This document shows positions 56,563 to 64,000 of a stretch of DNA of 64,000 nt, in pieces. A program made the position numbers and the translations under genes. Below the pieces are notes generated by a model. It did no database searches. It was not told the DNA's origin and saw only the letters and a program-made list of their open reading frames with translations. Source of the DNA: Ahrensia kielensis DSM 5890 (GTDB lineage: Bacteria > Pseudomonadota > Alphaproteobacteria > Rhizobiales > Rhizobiaceae); the NCBI RefSeq assembly GCF_000374465.1, contig NZ_KB894529.1:558001-622000 (forward strand). The letters run 5' to 3'. The stretch's first letter is position 1. The number at the start of each line of letters is the position of its first letter.

Positions 56563-57927
56563 ATGACCGTGATTTGGGCCAAAACAGCTCTGCTTGCAGA
56601 TGGCTGGGCAAATGATGTCCGAGTGGAATTTGATACGAATGGTAAAATTATCTCGGCGACAAAGGATCAACCGGAAGAAGGCACGGAAGTGGGCGTTCTT
56701 CTGCCCGCACCACCAAACGTGCACAGCCATGCGTTTCAGCGGGCTATGGCAGGACTTACCGAGCGGCGTGGACCTGACCCTTCCGATTCATTTTGGACAT
56801 GGCGTCAATTGATGTTCCGCTTTTTGGACCGTCTAACGCCCGATCATGTGGAAGGCATTGCAGCCTTTGTTCAGATGGAAATGTTGGAAGCTGGCTATGC
56901 AACCAATGTTGAATTTCATTATCTGCACCACCAAGCTGGCGGCACACCCTATGCCAACCTTGCTGAAATGTCTGAGCGTATTGCCGCCGCAGCATCGCTT
57001 ACCGGTATTGGCCTAACGTTACTGCCCGTGCATTATCAATATGGCGGCTGTGACAAGCGTCCGCTCGGCGCGGGCCAAATTCGATTTGGCAATGATTTTG
57101 AGCGTTTCGCAAAACTTCATGATCAGGCGCGCGGCATTATTGGCTCGATGCCAAATGACTGCACCCTTGGTCTTGCGCCGCACAGCCTTCGCGCTGTCGC
57201 GCCAGAAGATATAAAACAAGCTTTAGAACTTGCTGGCAATCATCCAATCCATATGCATCTTGCAGAGCAAATCCCTGAGGTCGAAGAAGTAAAATCGCAT
57301 TATGGTGCACGCCCTGTCGAATGGTTTTTAGAAAACTGTGAACCCGGCCCAAACTGGTGCTTGATCCATTGCACCCAAATGGAACCACATGAAACCGCAG
57401 GATTAGCGCAGTCGGGCGCCGTTGTCGGACTTTGCCCTATAACCGAGTCCAGTCTTGGCGATGGTACATTTGACGGCGTTAGGTGGTTTAACGAAAATGG
57501 CGCAATTGCCATTGGCTCTGATTCAAATATCCGCATTTCGCTTAGCGAAGAACTACGCACTTTGGATTACTCCCAGCGCCTACGTGATAATACGCGTGCA
57601 GCATTAGCAACACCGAACCTATCCACTGGACGCAGGCTATTTGAAGCTGCCAATCATGGCGGCGCGATTGCAGCAGGCAGAAAATGCGGCGTCATTGCCA
57701 AGGACTATCTGGCTGATTTGATCGCATTGGATTATGACTGCGTTGATCTGGCGGCAAAGAGCGGTGACACCATTCTTGATACTTATATTTTTGCTGGCGA
57801 TGACCGCATGGTAAAAGAAGTCTGGTCTGCTGGCCGCCATGTGGTAACCAATGGGGCACATATGAAACGTGAGAAAATTACAAACCGTTTCAAGGAAATT
57901 ATGCGCCAACTCGGAGACGCAATTTGA
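56563..57927 (+). CDS. hutF: formimidoylglutamate deiminase
   Basis: This enzyme converts formiminoglutamate to N-formylglutamate and ammonia, feeding HutG. The start ATG 56563 has AAGGAAG six bases upstream; the frame stays open 102 bases further but lacks a ribosome site there. The 454-residue amidohydrolase shows the metal motif NVHSHAFQRAMAG near residue 55, MHLAEQIPEVEEV and IGSDSNIRISL with the last metal ligand. It is coupled to hutC. Confidence 0.95.
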   Translation: MTVIWAKTALLADGWANDVRVEFDTNGKIISATKDQPEEGTEVGVLLPAPPNVHSHAFQRAMAGLTERRGPDPSDSFWTWRQLMFRFLDRLTPDHVEGIAAFVQMEMLEAGYATNVEFHYLHHQAGGTPYANLAEMSERIAAAASLTGIGLTLLPVHYQYGGCDKRPLGAGQIRFGNDFERFAKLHDQARGIIGSMPNDCTLGLAPHSLRAVAPEDIKQALELAGNHPIHMHLAEQIPEVEEVKSHYGARPVEWFLENCEPGPNWCLIHCTQMEPHETAGLAQSGAVVGLCPITESSLGDGTFDGVRWFNENGAIAIGSDSNIRISLSEELRTLDYSQRLRDNTRAALATPNLSTGRRLFEAANHGGAIAAGRKCGVIAKDYLADLIALDYDCVDLAAKSGDTILDTYIFAGDDRMVKEVWSAGRHVVTNGAHMKREKITNRFKEIMRQLGDAI

Positions 57928-58625
57928 CTGGAACTGCAATCAAAAACTGGCAATCGGTTCAGCAAGAGGTTCTCAATAGGATCAATTCCAAATTATGGAA
58001 GCCTGGCGATTTAATTCCGAATGAAGCCCAGCTTGCCAGTGAATTTGGGTGCGCGCGCGCGACAGTGAACCGCGCATTACAAAATCTTGCTGACACAGGC
58101 CTGCTGGAGCGGCGGCGCAAAGCTGGAACGCGTGTTGCAACCCATCCAGTGCGCAAAGCAACACTTGATATTCCAATTATTCGTAAGGAAATCACAGGCA
58201 AGGGCTATGCTTATCGTTATGCGCTTGTCAGCACCGAAACAGTCGTTCCGCCGCGCGACATGGCCGCCCGTATGCGCCTTAAACCAGATGAAAAAATATT
58301 ACACATTGTTGGCCTGCATATGGCCAATGGTGAGCCCTATGTATTTGAAAATCGCTGGATCAACTCCAATGTTGTTCCAGCTGTTCGCGATGTCGATTTT
58401 TCCAAGCAAAGCCCCAATGAATGGCTTGTCGAAAACATTCCTTTCACATCGGGCGACATTGCTTTTTCTGCTCTTTGCGCGGGCGATTTTGAAGCAGAAA
58501 TGCTTTCCTGCAAAACAGGCGAAGGCCTATTCGTAATCGACAGAAGCACTTGGAAAGCAGAAGGCGCGATTACATCTGTGCGGCTCGTCTTTGCACCGGG
58601 CTACAGAATACATACAGAAATCTAA
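57924..58625 (+). CDS. hutC: histidine utilisation repressor, GntR family
   Basis: This 233-residue regulator has an N-terminal winged helix (about 10-75; NEAQLASEFGCARATVNRAL) and a UTRA sensor domain behind it (IVGLHMANGEPYVFENRWI, then FVIDRSTWKAEGAITSVRLVF), the HutC type that senses urocanate. It starts with TTG 57924, overlapping the hutF TGA as TTGA, with GGAG nine bases before. It ends 41 bases from the convergent tdh gene. Confidence 0.95.
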   Translation: MTGTAIKNWQSVQQEVLNRINSKLWKPGDLIPNEAQLASEFGCARATVNRALQNLADTGLLERRRKAGTRVATHPVRKATLDIPIIRKEITGKGYAYRYALVSTETVVPPRDMAARMRLKPDEKILHIVGLHMANGEPYVFENRWINSNVVPAVRDVDFSKQSPNEWLVENIPFTSGDIAFSALCAGDFEAEMLSCKTGEGLFVIDRSTWKAEGAITSVRLVFAPGYRIHTEI

Positions 58626-58666
58626 CTTTGCTCGTCAGCGATAATTCGCACTCCTTCAATCAAATG

Positions 58667-59704
58667 CTAACGCCAATCCAAAACCACCTTACCGGATTGC
58701 CCCGATTTCATTGCCGCAAAACCTTGTTCAAAATCATCCACTTTGAAACGGTGCGTAATTACACCTGATACATCCAAACCGTTTTGCAGCATCGCGATCA
58801 TTTTGTACCATGTTTCAAAAATTTCACGGCCATAAACACCCTTAATGGTAATTGCTTTGAAAACGATACGGCTCCAATCCACGGGACTTTTACCGGGCGG
58901 AATACCAAGCATTGCAATGCGGCCGCCCATGACCATCGCTTCAACCATTTGATCAAGTGCCATTTGATTGCCAGACATTTCAAGCCCAACATCAAATCCT
59001 TGCTTCATTTTTAATTTTGCTTTGATGTCGTTTAAATCTTCTTTTGCAACATTGACCGGATGCACATCTGCAACCTTGGCGGCCAATGCCAAACGCTCCG
59101 CATTTACATCTGTAATCACGACATTACGGGCACCGGCATGGCGAGCAACGGCTGCTGCCATTATGCCTATCGGGCCAGCACCAGTTACCAGCACATCCTC
59201 ACCCACCAAATCAAAGCTCAACGCCGTATGAACAGCATTGCCAAGCGGGTCGAGGATTGCACCAATATCATCGCTTATTTCATCGGGAAGTGGCACCACA
59301 TTAAAGGCAGGCAAGCGAAGATATTGCGCAAATGCGCCCTGCTCGTTAACGCCAATTCCTCTTGTTTCAGGATCAAGATGGAATTTCCCAGCGCGGCTTT
59401 GCCGCGAGTGCTTTCCGATCAAGTGCCCTTCACCGCTACAGCGCTGCCCTAACTGAATATCCTTGACGTCACGGCCGACTTCAACGATCTCACCGGCAAA
59501 TTCATGCCCTGTTATCAACGGCACAGGCACGGTTTTTTGCGCCCATTCATCCCAGTTCCAAATATGAATATCGGTGCCGCAAATTCCGGTTTTGTTTATT
59601 TTGATCAGAACATCGTCAGGACCAATCTCTGGCACAGGTGCCGTTTGCAACCAAAGTCCTTCGCGCGGTTCTGCTTTGACAAGCGCCTTCATTTCATTGG
59701 TCAT
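58667..59704 (-). CDS. tdh: L-threonine 3-dehydrogenase, lacking the structural-zinc cysteines
   Basis: This enzyme oxidises threonine to 2-amino-3-oxobutyrate with NAD+. The 345-residue MDR protein keeps the catalytic zinc ligand Cys42 ([15 protein letters not shown]) and the His/Glu of [12 protein letters not shown], plus the cofactor loop [17 protein letters not shown]. The structural-zinc lobe (residues 91-116) normally holds four cysteines. Here the aligned stretch reads [20 protein letters not shown], with none. The fold may be held in another way. It overlaps kbl by four bases. Confidence 0.94.
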   Translation of the reverse strand: MTNEMKALVKAEPREGLWLQTAPVPEIGPDDVLIKINKTGICGTDIHIWNWDEWAQKTVPVPLITGHEFAGEIVEVGRDVKDIQLGQRCSGEGHLIGKHSRQSRAGKFHLDPETRGIGVNEQGAFAQYLRLPAFNVVPLPDEISDDIGAILDPLGNAVHTALSFDLVGEDVLVTGAGPIGIMAAAVARHAGARNVVITDVNAERLALAAKVADVHPVNVAKEDLNDIKAKLKMKQGFDVGLEMSGNQMALDQMVEAMVMGGRIAMLGIPPGKSPVDWSRIVFKAITIKGVYGREIFETWYKMIAMLQNGLDVSGVITHRFKVDDFEQGFAAMKSGQSGKVVLDWR

Positions 59705-60888
59705 GCGAGCGCTCCAATTGCTTTGCCTGCAACTTCAAACGCATGTAGCGCACGATCAAGATCACCGCGTGTTAGCGCTGCATTCATCTGCGTGCGGATA
59801 CGCGCTTGCTCGCGCGGCACAACAGGAAAGAAGAACCCGCTGACATAGACGCCTTCTTCAAACAATCGCTGTGCCATATTTTGTGTGCGCTGCGCATCGC
59901 CCAACATCACCGGAATAATCGGATGTTCGCCCGGCAAAATATCAAAGCCAAGACGTGTCAGACCCGCCCGCCAATAGGCTGCATTTTCAAAAAGCTTAGC
60001 GCGAAGGTCATCGCCCTCCCTCACCAAACGCAGCGCTTCTATTCCCGCAGCAACAATGGCAGGTGGCAAGGAGTTGGAAAACAAATAAGGACGCGAGCGC
60101 TGTCGCAATAAATCAATAATTGGCTGCGGGCCTGCAATATAGCCACCAACAGCGCCGCCAAGCGCTTTGCCGAGCGTGCCCGTTACAATATCAACTTCGA
60201 CACCAAAATGTGCTGGCATACCAGCGCCTTTTGGCCCCATGAAACCTGTTGCATGGCAATCGTCGACCATAACTAAAGCGCCGTATTTTTCAGCTAGCTT
60301 TTTAATGTCTGGAAGATTGGCCAGATAACCATCCATCGAAAACACGCCATCGGTTGCAATCATGATGAAACGCGCACCATCAGCCTTGGCAGCTTTAAGC
60401 TGGTCTTCAAGATCATTCATATCGGAATTGGCATAGCGATAACGCTTTGCTTTGCACAAACGAATACCGTCAATAATTGAGGCGTGGTTCAGCGCATCAG
60501 AAATAATGGCATCTTCTGGTCCTAAGAGCGGTTCAAAAAGCCCTCCATTGGCATCGAAACATGCCGCAAACAATATGCTGTCATCTTGATTTAAAAATTG
60601 CGCCAGCTGCGTTTCAAGTTCCCTATGAAGATCTTGAGTGCCGCAAATAAAGCGAACAGAAGCCATGCCAAAGCCTTGATGATCCATTGCAGCTTTTGCT
60701 GCTGCGATAAGGTCGGGATGGTCGGCAAGGCCCAAATAATTATTGGCACAAAGATTGATAACCTGCCGTCCGCCAACGCTTATTTCTGCGCCCTGCGGCG
60801 ACGTTATCATGCGTTCGCGCTTCATCATCCCATCCGCATCAATTTGCGCAAGGGTGTCGTTAATATGTTTCAGAAATGCTTGGCTCAT
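59701..60888 (-). CDS. kbl: glycine C-acetyltransferase (2-amino-3-ketobutyrate CoA ligase)
   Basis: This PLP enzyme cleaves 2-amino-3-oxobutyrate with CoA to glycine and acetyl-CoA. ATG 60888, behind a GGAGG at seven bases, gives 395 residues. [35 protein letters not shown] and the Schiff-base lysine in [16 protein letters not shown] are diagnostic. With tdh it forms the two-step threonine route. The XRE-cupin gene upstream on the same strand probably controls the pair. Confidence 0.96.
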   Translation of the reverse strand: MSQAFLKHINDTLAQIDADGMMKRERMITSPQGAEISVGGRQVINLCANNYLGLADHPDLIAAAKAAMDHQGFGMASVRFICGTQDLHRELETQLAQFLNQDDSILFAACFDANGGLFEPLLGPEDAIISDALNHASIIDGIRLCKAKRYRYANSDMNDLEDQLKAAKADGARFIMIATDGVFSMDGYLANLPDIKKLAEKYGALVMVDDCHATGFMGPKGAGMPAHFGVEVDIVTGTLGKALGGAVGGYIAGPQPIIDLLRQRSRPYLFSNSLPPAIVAAGIEALRLVREGDDLRAKLFENAAYWRAGLTRLGFDILPGEHPIIPVMLGDAQRTQNMAQRLFEEGVYVSGFFFPVVPREQARIRTQMNAALTRGDLDRALHAFEVAGKAIGALA

Positions 60889-60953
60889 ATTCACCTCCGT
60901 TTTCACACCAATACCACAATGGATATTCGTGCGAAACAGAAATTTCAATATAC

Positions 60954-60967
60954 CGGATATTAATCCG
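60954..60967. promoter_or_regulatory. small inverted repeat ahead of kbl
   Basis: CGGAT (60954-60958) and ATCCG (60963-60967) flank a four-base centre. The element is 66 bases upstream of kbl, in the 90-base gap after the XRE-cupin gene. It may be an operator for that regulator. The evidence is symmetry and position only. Confidence 0.3.
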
Positions 60968-60978
60968 TTATCACGCCA

Positions 60979-61536
60979 CTATCCATGTTGCACAACTAAA
61001 AAGGCTCTGGAAGGTTCATCAGCCGAAATGCTGTGCTCAACGTCAGCTGGATAACGCGCCGTATCACCAGCGATCAGATGATCGCTCGCCAATCCACTGG
61101 CAACCGTCAGCTTACCTTCAATAAGAGTTAAATGCTCACGCGTACCGGTAGTATGTGGCTGGCTGGCGAGCACGCCGCCGGCCTCAAAGCGAAGTTCATA
61201 AACTTCATGCTTTCCAACTTCTTCGGGCGGCGATAAAATACGGATAGCGCAACCATTGCCATGATTTTCAATCGTTGGCACGGCATCGCCGCGCAATACC
61301 TCAATGCGATCACCCTGGCTATCGGTAAGCAATCCAGCAAAATCAACCTGCAACGCGCGCGTCAGGTTCCACAGTGTCGATATTGTCGGCGATGATTCAC
61401 CACGTTCGATTTGGCTCACCATGCTACGCGACACGCCCGACAGCTTGGTGACAGCATCCAACGACAGCCCCTTTGCACGGCGCGCCTCTTTCAAGCGCGC
61501 AGGCAATAGCGTCAATATTTCATCTGTTCTTTCCAT
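60979..61536 (-). CDS. XRE-family regulator with C-terminal cupin domain
   Basis: This 185-residue protein starts at ATG 61536 (MERTDEILTLLP); earlier in-frame codons encode no recognisable domain. Residues 12-66 form the helix-turn-helix (RRAKGLSLDAVTKLSGVSRSMVSQIERGESSPTISTLWNLT, given here only as its region). Residues 100-180 form a single cupin barrel (HTTGTREHLTLIEGKLTV). Such regulators commonly sense a small metabolite and control amino-acid breakdown genes; kbl-tdh lies directly downstream. Confidence 0.88.
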   Translation of the reverse strand: MERTDEILTLLPARLKEARRAKGLSLDAVTKLSGVSRSMVSQIERGESSPTISTLWNLTRALQVDFAGLLTDSQGDRIEVLRGDAVPTIENHGNGCAIRILSPPEEVGKHEVYELRFEAGGVLASQPHTTGTREHLTLIEGKLTVASGLASDHLIAGDTARYPADVEHSISADEPSRAFLVVQHG

Positions 61537-61711
61537 AATGATGCAAGATAGATGCGTCGCCACATTTCGTCCATAGAGACATATCGCACATTCGTAGTTT
61601 ACTGTTGGAATTTTAAATGTAAAAAATATTTGACAGAATGTCATTTATTTCATACTCAAAGACAAATATATAAGACCCTTCTGTATTATGCTTTTCTAAA
61701 TTGAGGCTCAC
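61537..61711. promoter_or_regulatory. divergent promoter region with palindrome TGACAGAATGTCA
   Basis: This AT-rich 175-base gap separates the XRE-cupin gene from the membrane-protein/XRE pair. TGACA (61631-61635) and TGTCA (61639-61643) form a perfect inverted repeat with a three-base centre. TATAAG near 61670 could be a -10 element for the plus-strand pair. The small XRE protein at 62165 may bind the palindrome. Confidence 0.4.
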
Positions 61712-62161
61712 ATGAACTATCAAGATCGCAACAATATCGTGTCGATCATTGTCGGCTTGACTGTAAATAGTTACATCATCTTCCGGCTTTTTGAGATGAA
61801 CGCCGCAGGCCAATTCGATGGACCAGATGCCATTAATGTTTGGGCGCAAATGGTGGTCTGGATGATTCCAATTGGGATCATTAGTACGATCATCGGCACC
61901 ATTTTATTTAACATCGGTTACGGCATTATAACTGGAAATGAAAACCCAAGTCTTCTGGTCGATGAACGTGACAAGATGTTTGAACAACGCGGCACCATGG
62001 CCATCGTCATACTGATTGGGCTGGGGTTTGTCGCATCCATTCTTGCCCTTGCTTTGGGCTGGTCTGCCGTTGTTGGGTTCAACATTATTTATTTTTCTAT
62101 GGCGCTCGGTTCGCTCACTGCCGATTTTGTAAAATTTATTAGTTATCGGCGGGGTTATTAA
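61712..62161 (+). CDS. four-helix membrane protein, DUF2178-like
   Basis: This 149-residue protein has four hydrophobic helices in two pairs. The middle cytoplasmic loop contains NPSLLVDERDKMFEQRG, the DER-x-K type motif of DUF2178-like proteins. It lies three bases upstream of a small XRE regulator, a pairing often seen for this family in bacteria and archaea. GAGG sits six to seven bases before ATG 61712. Function unknown; the pair may respond to membrane or envelope conditions. Confidence 0.75.
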   Translation: MNYQDRNNIVSIIVGLTVNSYIIFRLFEMNAAGQFDGPDAINVWAQMVVWMIPIGIISTIIGTILFNIGYGIITGNENPSLLVDERDKMFEQRGTMAIVILIGLGFVASILALALGWSAVVGFNIIYFSMALGSLTADFVKFISYRRGY

Positions 62162-62164
62162 AAC

Positions 62165-62383
62165 ATGGCCAAATTAACCATCACCAATAATCTTAGGCGT
62201 CTTCGTTTTGACGCCAATGAAATGACACAAAAAGATTTAGCTGAAAAAGTGGGCGTAACGCGCCAAACAATTGTTGCTATCGAAAATGCCAAATATTCCC
62301 CTACGCTTGAGTTAGCAATTTTGATTTCACGCGTCTTTGGCAAGCCCTTAGAAGAAGTGTTCAATATTGAAGATGCCGCCTGA
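62165..62383 (+). CDS. small XRE-family helix-turn-helix regulator
   Basis: This 72-residue protein is a single helix-turn-helix domain: NNLRRLRFDANEMTQKDLAE, then VGVTRQTIVAIENAKYSPTLE and a C-terminal FGKPLEEVFNI. This is the YozG-like type that travels with DUF2178-like membrane proteins. It is codirectional with that gene at three bases and is probably its autoregulator. Confidence 0.9.
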   Translation: MAKLTITNNLRRLRFDANEMTQKDLAEKVGVTRQTIVAIENAKYSPTLELAILISRVFGKPLEEVFNIEDAA

Positions 62384-62486
62384 CAGCGCTGCGTTCAAAA
62401 TGGATTCAATCAACTATCATACGGCCTTGTGTTTCCTATGATCTGAATAGATCGAGTGCAAACGCGTGGTTTAAAAGGATACTCAC

Positions 62487-63119
62487 ATGCTTATTCGCCC
62501 TGCACGGTTTTGGAATTTTATGGCGCGTGGTTATGCACGCCGCCCCGTAAAAGATACCAAATCCTACCAGCACAAACTGGATATTACAGCGAGCTATTTA
62601 CAGCCCACAGATACGGTTTTTGAGTTTGGCTGCGGAAGCGGCACAACGTCACTCATCCATGCACCACGTGTATCACATATTGACGCGATTGATTTTTCAT
62701 CTGAAATGATTGCGATTGCAACCGAAAAGGCAAGCGCCAAGGAAATTCAGAATGTGAAATTTTTCGTTTCCACTTTGCAAGATTGGCCCCAGCCACAAAA
62801 CGGGTCTCGTTATGATGCCGTGCTCGGCATGTCGATTCTTCACTTGCTACCCGATCTTGATGATGCGCTGGCGCAGGTCCACAAATTGATGAAGCCCGGT
62901 GCATATTTTTTCTCATCAACAGTATGCCTCGGCGATATGAATGCCTTAATTCACCTTGCATTAGCGCCCTTTGGTGCTCTTGGCTTAATCCCAAAAGTGT
63001 TACCGCTGAAAGCAGATGAATTGGCAGAACACATGATGGCTCATGGCTTTACAATTGAAAGCACATGGCACCCAAAAGATGATGCGACTGTATTCATCGT
63101 CGCAAGGAAACCTGTTTAA
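62487..63119 (+). CDS. class I SAM-dependent methyltransferase
   Basis: This 210-residue Rossmann-fold methyltransferase has SAM motif I VFEFGCGSGTTSL near residue 44, the acidic end of strand two at HIDAIDFSSEMIAIA, motif IV in YDAVLGMSILHLLPDL and post-motif segments to the end. The C-terminal third (GDMNALIHLALAPFGALG) is hydrophobic and may pack on a membrane or bind a lipophilic substrate. AGGA precedes ATG 62487. The substrate is unknown. Confidence 0.87.
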   Translation: MLIRPARFWNFMARGYARRPVKDTKSYQHKLDITASYLQPTDTVFEFGCGSGTTSLIHAPRVSHIDAIDFSSEMIAIATEKASAKEIQNVKFFVSTLQDWPQPQNGSRYDAVLGMSILHLLPDLDDALAQVHKLMKPGAYFFSSTVCLGDMNALIHLALAPFGALGLIPKVLPLKADELAEHMMAHGFTIESTWHPKDDATVFIVARKPV

Positions 63120-63135
63120 CTGAGCATAAGCTGCT

Positions 63136-64000
63136 TCACATTCTATTGCGTCTTAGCAACCAGACAAAGAATATCCCGCCGATCAGGCCTGTAACGATAC
63201 CGATGGGCATATCCTCTGGTGCCATAATTGTGCGCGCAATGATGTCCGCCCAAAGAAGAAAGATCGCTCCGACAAGTGCGCTGATGGGTAAAACGCGGTA
63301 ATAATCGCCGCCGACCAACATGCGCACAACATGCGGCACCATGAGGCCGACAAAACCAATCACGCCAGAAAATGCGACCATCACGCCTGTGATCAGGGCA
63401 CCGATCACGAAAATTTCCAATCTAAACCGCGCAACGGATATACCAAGCGTTGATGCGGTTTCGTCGCCAATTGTCATTGCATTGAGCTGTGCTGCGCGAA
63501 CCCAGAGCCAGAAGCCGCACGTTGCAAGTACGACTGCCGGATAAACCAGCTGAGACCACTGTGCGAGACCAAGGCCACCTAACATCCAGAAAACTACGGT
63601 ATGCGTCGCGCGTGGGTCGCCAAGGAAGATAAGAACATTGGCAAGAGCCATAACGATGAATGAGACTGCAACGCCTGTTAACACCAAGCGGTCTGCCGTT
63701 GATGCGTCTGCTACGCGGGCCACGCCAAGAACAATCGCTGTTGCGGCAAGAGAACCGGCAAACGCCAATAATGGCACGGTGAGCAAACCCAAAAACAACC
63801 CCGTATGCAGAAGCGCAAAAATAGCGCCGAAAGCACCGCCCGATGAAATGCCAAGCAAGTGAGGATCGGCCAAAGGATTGCGTGTGACCGCTTGGAGACT
63901 GGCACCGACCAATGCCAGCCCTGCGCCAACCATTGCAGCTAACAATGCTCGCGGAAAACGAAGATCCCAAATAATCGCTTCGCGGCCTGCTGACCATGTT
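63136..64000 (-). CDS. FecCD-family iron-chelate ABC transporter permease, 5' end outside the window
   Basis: The frame stays open to the window edge and reads TWSAGREAIIWDLRFPRALL before the first conventional start, which is clearly internal. About 288 residues of a typical 330-350 are present. The blocks GASLQAVTRNPLADPHLLGIS and GVIGFVGLMVPHVVR are signatures of BtuC/FhuB/FecCD permeases for siderophores, haem or cobalamin. The binding protein and ATPase genes would lie outside the window. Confidence 0.93.
   Translation of the reverse strand, partial: TWSAGREAIIWDLRFPRALLAAMVGAGLALVGASLQAVTRNPLADPHLLGISSGGAFGAIFALLHTGLFLGLLTVPLLAFAGSLAATAIVLGVARVADASTADRLVLTGVAVSFIVMALANVLIFLGDPRATHTVVFWMLGGLGLAQWSQLVYPAVVLATCGFWLWVRAAQLNAMTIGDETASTLGISVARFRLEIFVIGALITGVMVAFSGVIGFVGLMVPHVVRMLVGGDYYRVLPISALVGAIFLLWADIIARTIMAPEDMPIGIVTGLIGGIFFVWLLRRNRM

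Noticed and set aside
61630-61658. TTGACA as a -35 box for the DUF2178-like gene
   Set aside because: No acceptable -10 lies 16-18 bases downstream; TTGACA overlaps the TGACA/TGTCA palindrome instead.

Overview
ORGANISM. The window reads as chromosomal DNA of an alphaproteobacterium, most likely a marine-type member of the Hyphomicrobiales with moderate GC. The reasons are the aroA-cmk-rpsA run, a FYDLN-acid (TIGR02300-type) protein and a tRNA-Ala beside it, a class II EPSP synthase close to the Agrobacterium type, and many stacked catabolic operons with ABC and TRAP uptake systems. The genus assignment is inference only. No insertion sequence, prophage, integrase or CRISPR array is visible. 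Coding density is very high and no gene-free stretch exceeds 300 bases. LAYOUT. (1) 1-6650: tail of a small EthD-like protein, a LacI-type regulator, a four-gene ABC importer (binding protein, two permeases, ATPase) and a convergent PHP-domain phosphoesterase. (2) 6650-13400: housekeeping block with tRNA-Ala(GGC), the acid-tailed FYDLN protein, aroA-cmk-rpsA with a strong terminator, a DUF6665-like protein, a HAD phosphatase and a short RNase D. (3) 13486-18446: protocatechuate ring-cleavage genes pobA-pcaC-pcaH-pcaG-pcaB on the minus strand, divergent from an AraC-type regulator. (4) 18462-31223: a 14-gene minus-strand operon for aerobic CoA-dependent anthranilate (2-aminobenzoate) breakdown. 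It holds a 2-aminobenzoyl-CoA monooxygenase/reductase, SDR, MarR, enoyl-CoA hydratase, acyl-CoA dehydrogenase, CoA ligase, a stand-alone Lrp/AsnC sensor domain, a Liv-type ABC importer, a thioesterase and a RidA homologue. Divergent from it are gcdH, a fused hydratase/3-hydroxyacyl-CoA dehydrogenase and a PcaF-type thiolase (31379-35828). A perfect 19-bp inverted repeat lies between the two promoters. (5) 35834-37851: kynureninase and tryptophan 2,3-dioxygenase, which feed anthranilate into block 4. (6) 37994-40293: a ZntB/CorA-like transporter and a DUF2254 membrane protein. (7) 40524-47607: a sugar or polyol island with an Rbs-type ABC importer, a xylose-isomerase-like epimerase and a Gfo/Idh/MocA dehydrogenase. 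It is divergent from a LacI regulator, with two tandem palindromic operators between. (8) 47645-58625: histidine utilisation, hutIHGU continuing into a RidA protein and a DctPQM TRAP transporter, divergent from hutF-hutC. (9) 58667-61536: threonine catabolism (kbl-tdh) behind an XRE-cupin regulator. (10) 61712-64000: a DUF2178-like membrane protein with a small XRE regulator, a SAM methyltransferase, and the start-truncated end of a FecCD-type permease gene. HOW IT FITS TOGETHER. This is an amino-acid and aromatic catabolism hub. Tryptophan is opened by KynA, cut by KynU to anthranilate plus alanine, activated to its CoA ester, hydroxylated and reduced, and then taken through a beta-oxidation-like route. 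GcdH, the hydratase/dehydrogenase fusion and the thiolase would finish that route to acetyl-CoA. 4-Hydroxybenzoate enters through PobA and the pca genes. Histidine goes to glutamate by the five-step HutH-U-I-F-G route, and threonine goes to glycine plus acetyl-CoA. Several steps are not in the window: kynurenine formamidase (kynB), pcaD and pcaIJ. The most notable signals are the shared operator of the anthranilate island, the hut-linked TRAP transporter with a RidA protein, and the contrast between two RidA homologues, only one of which keeps the catalytic arginine.
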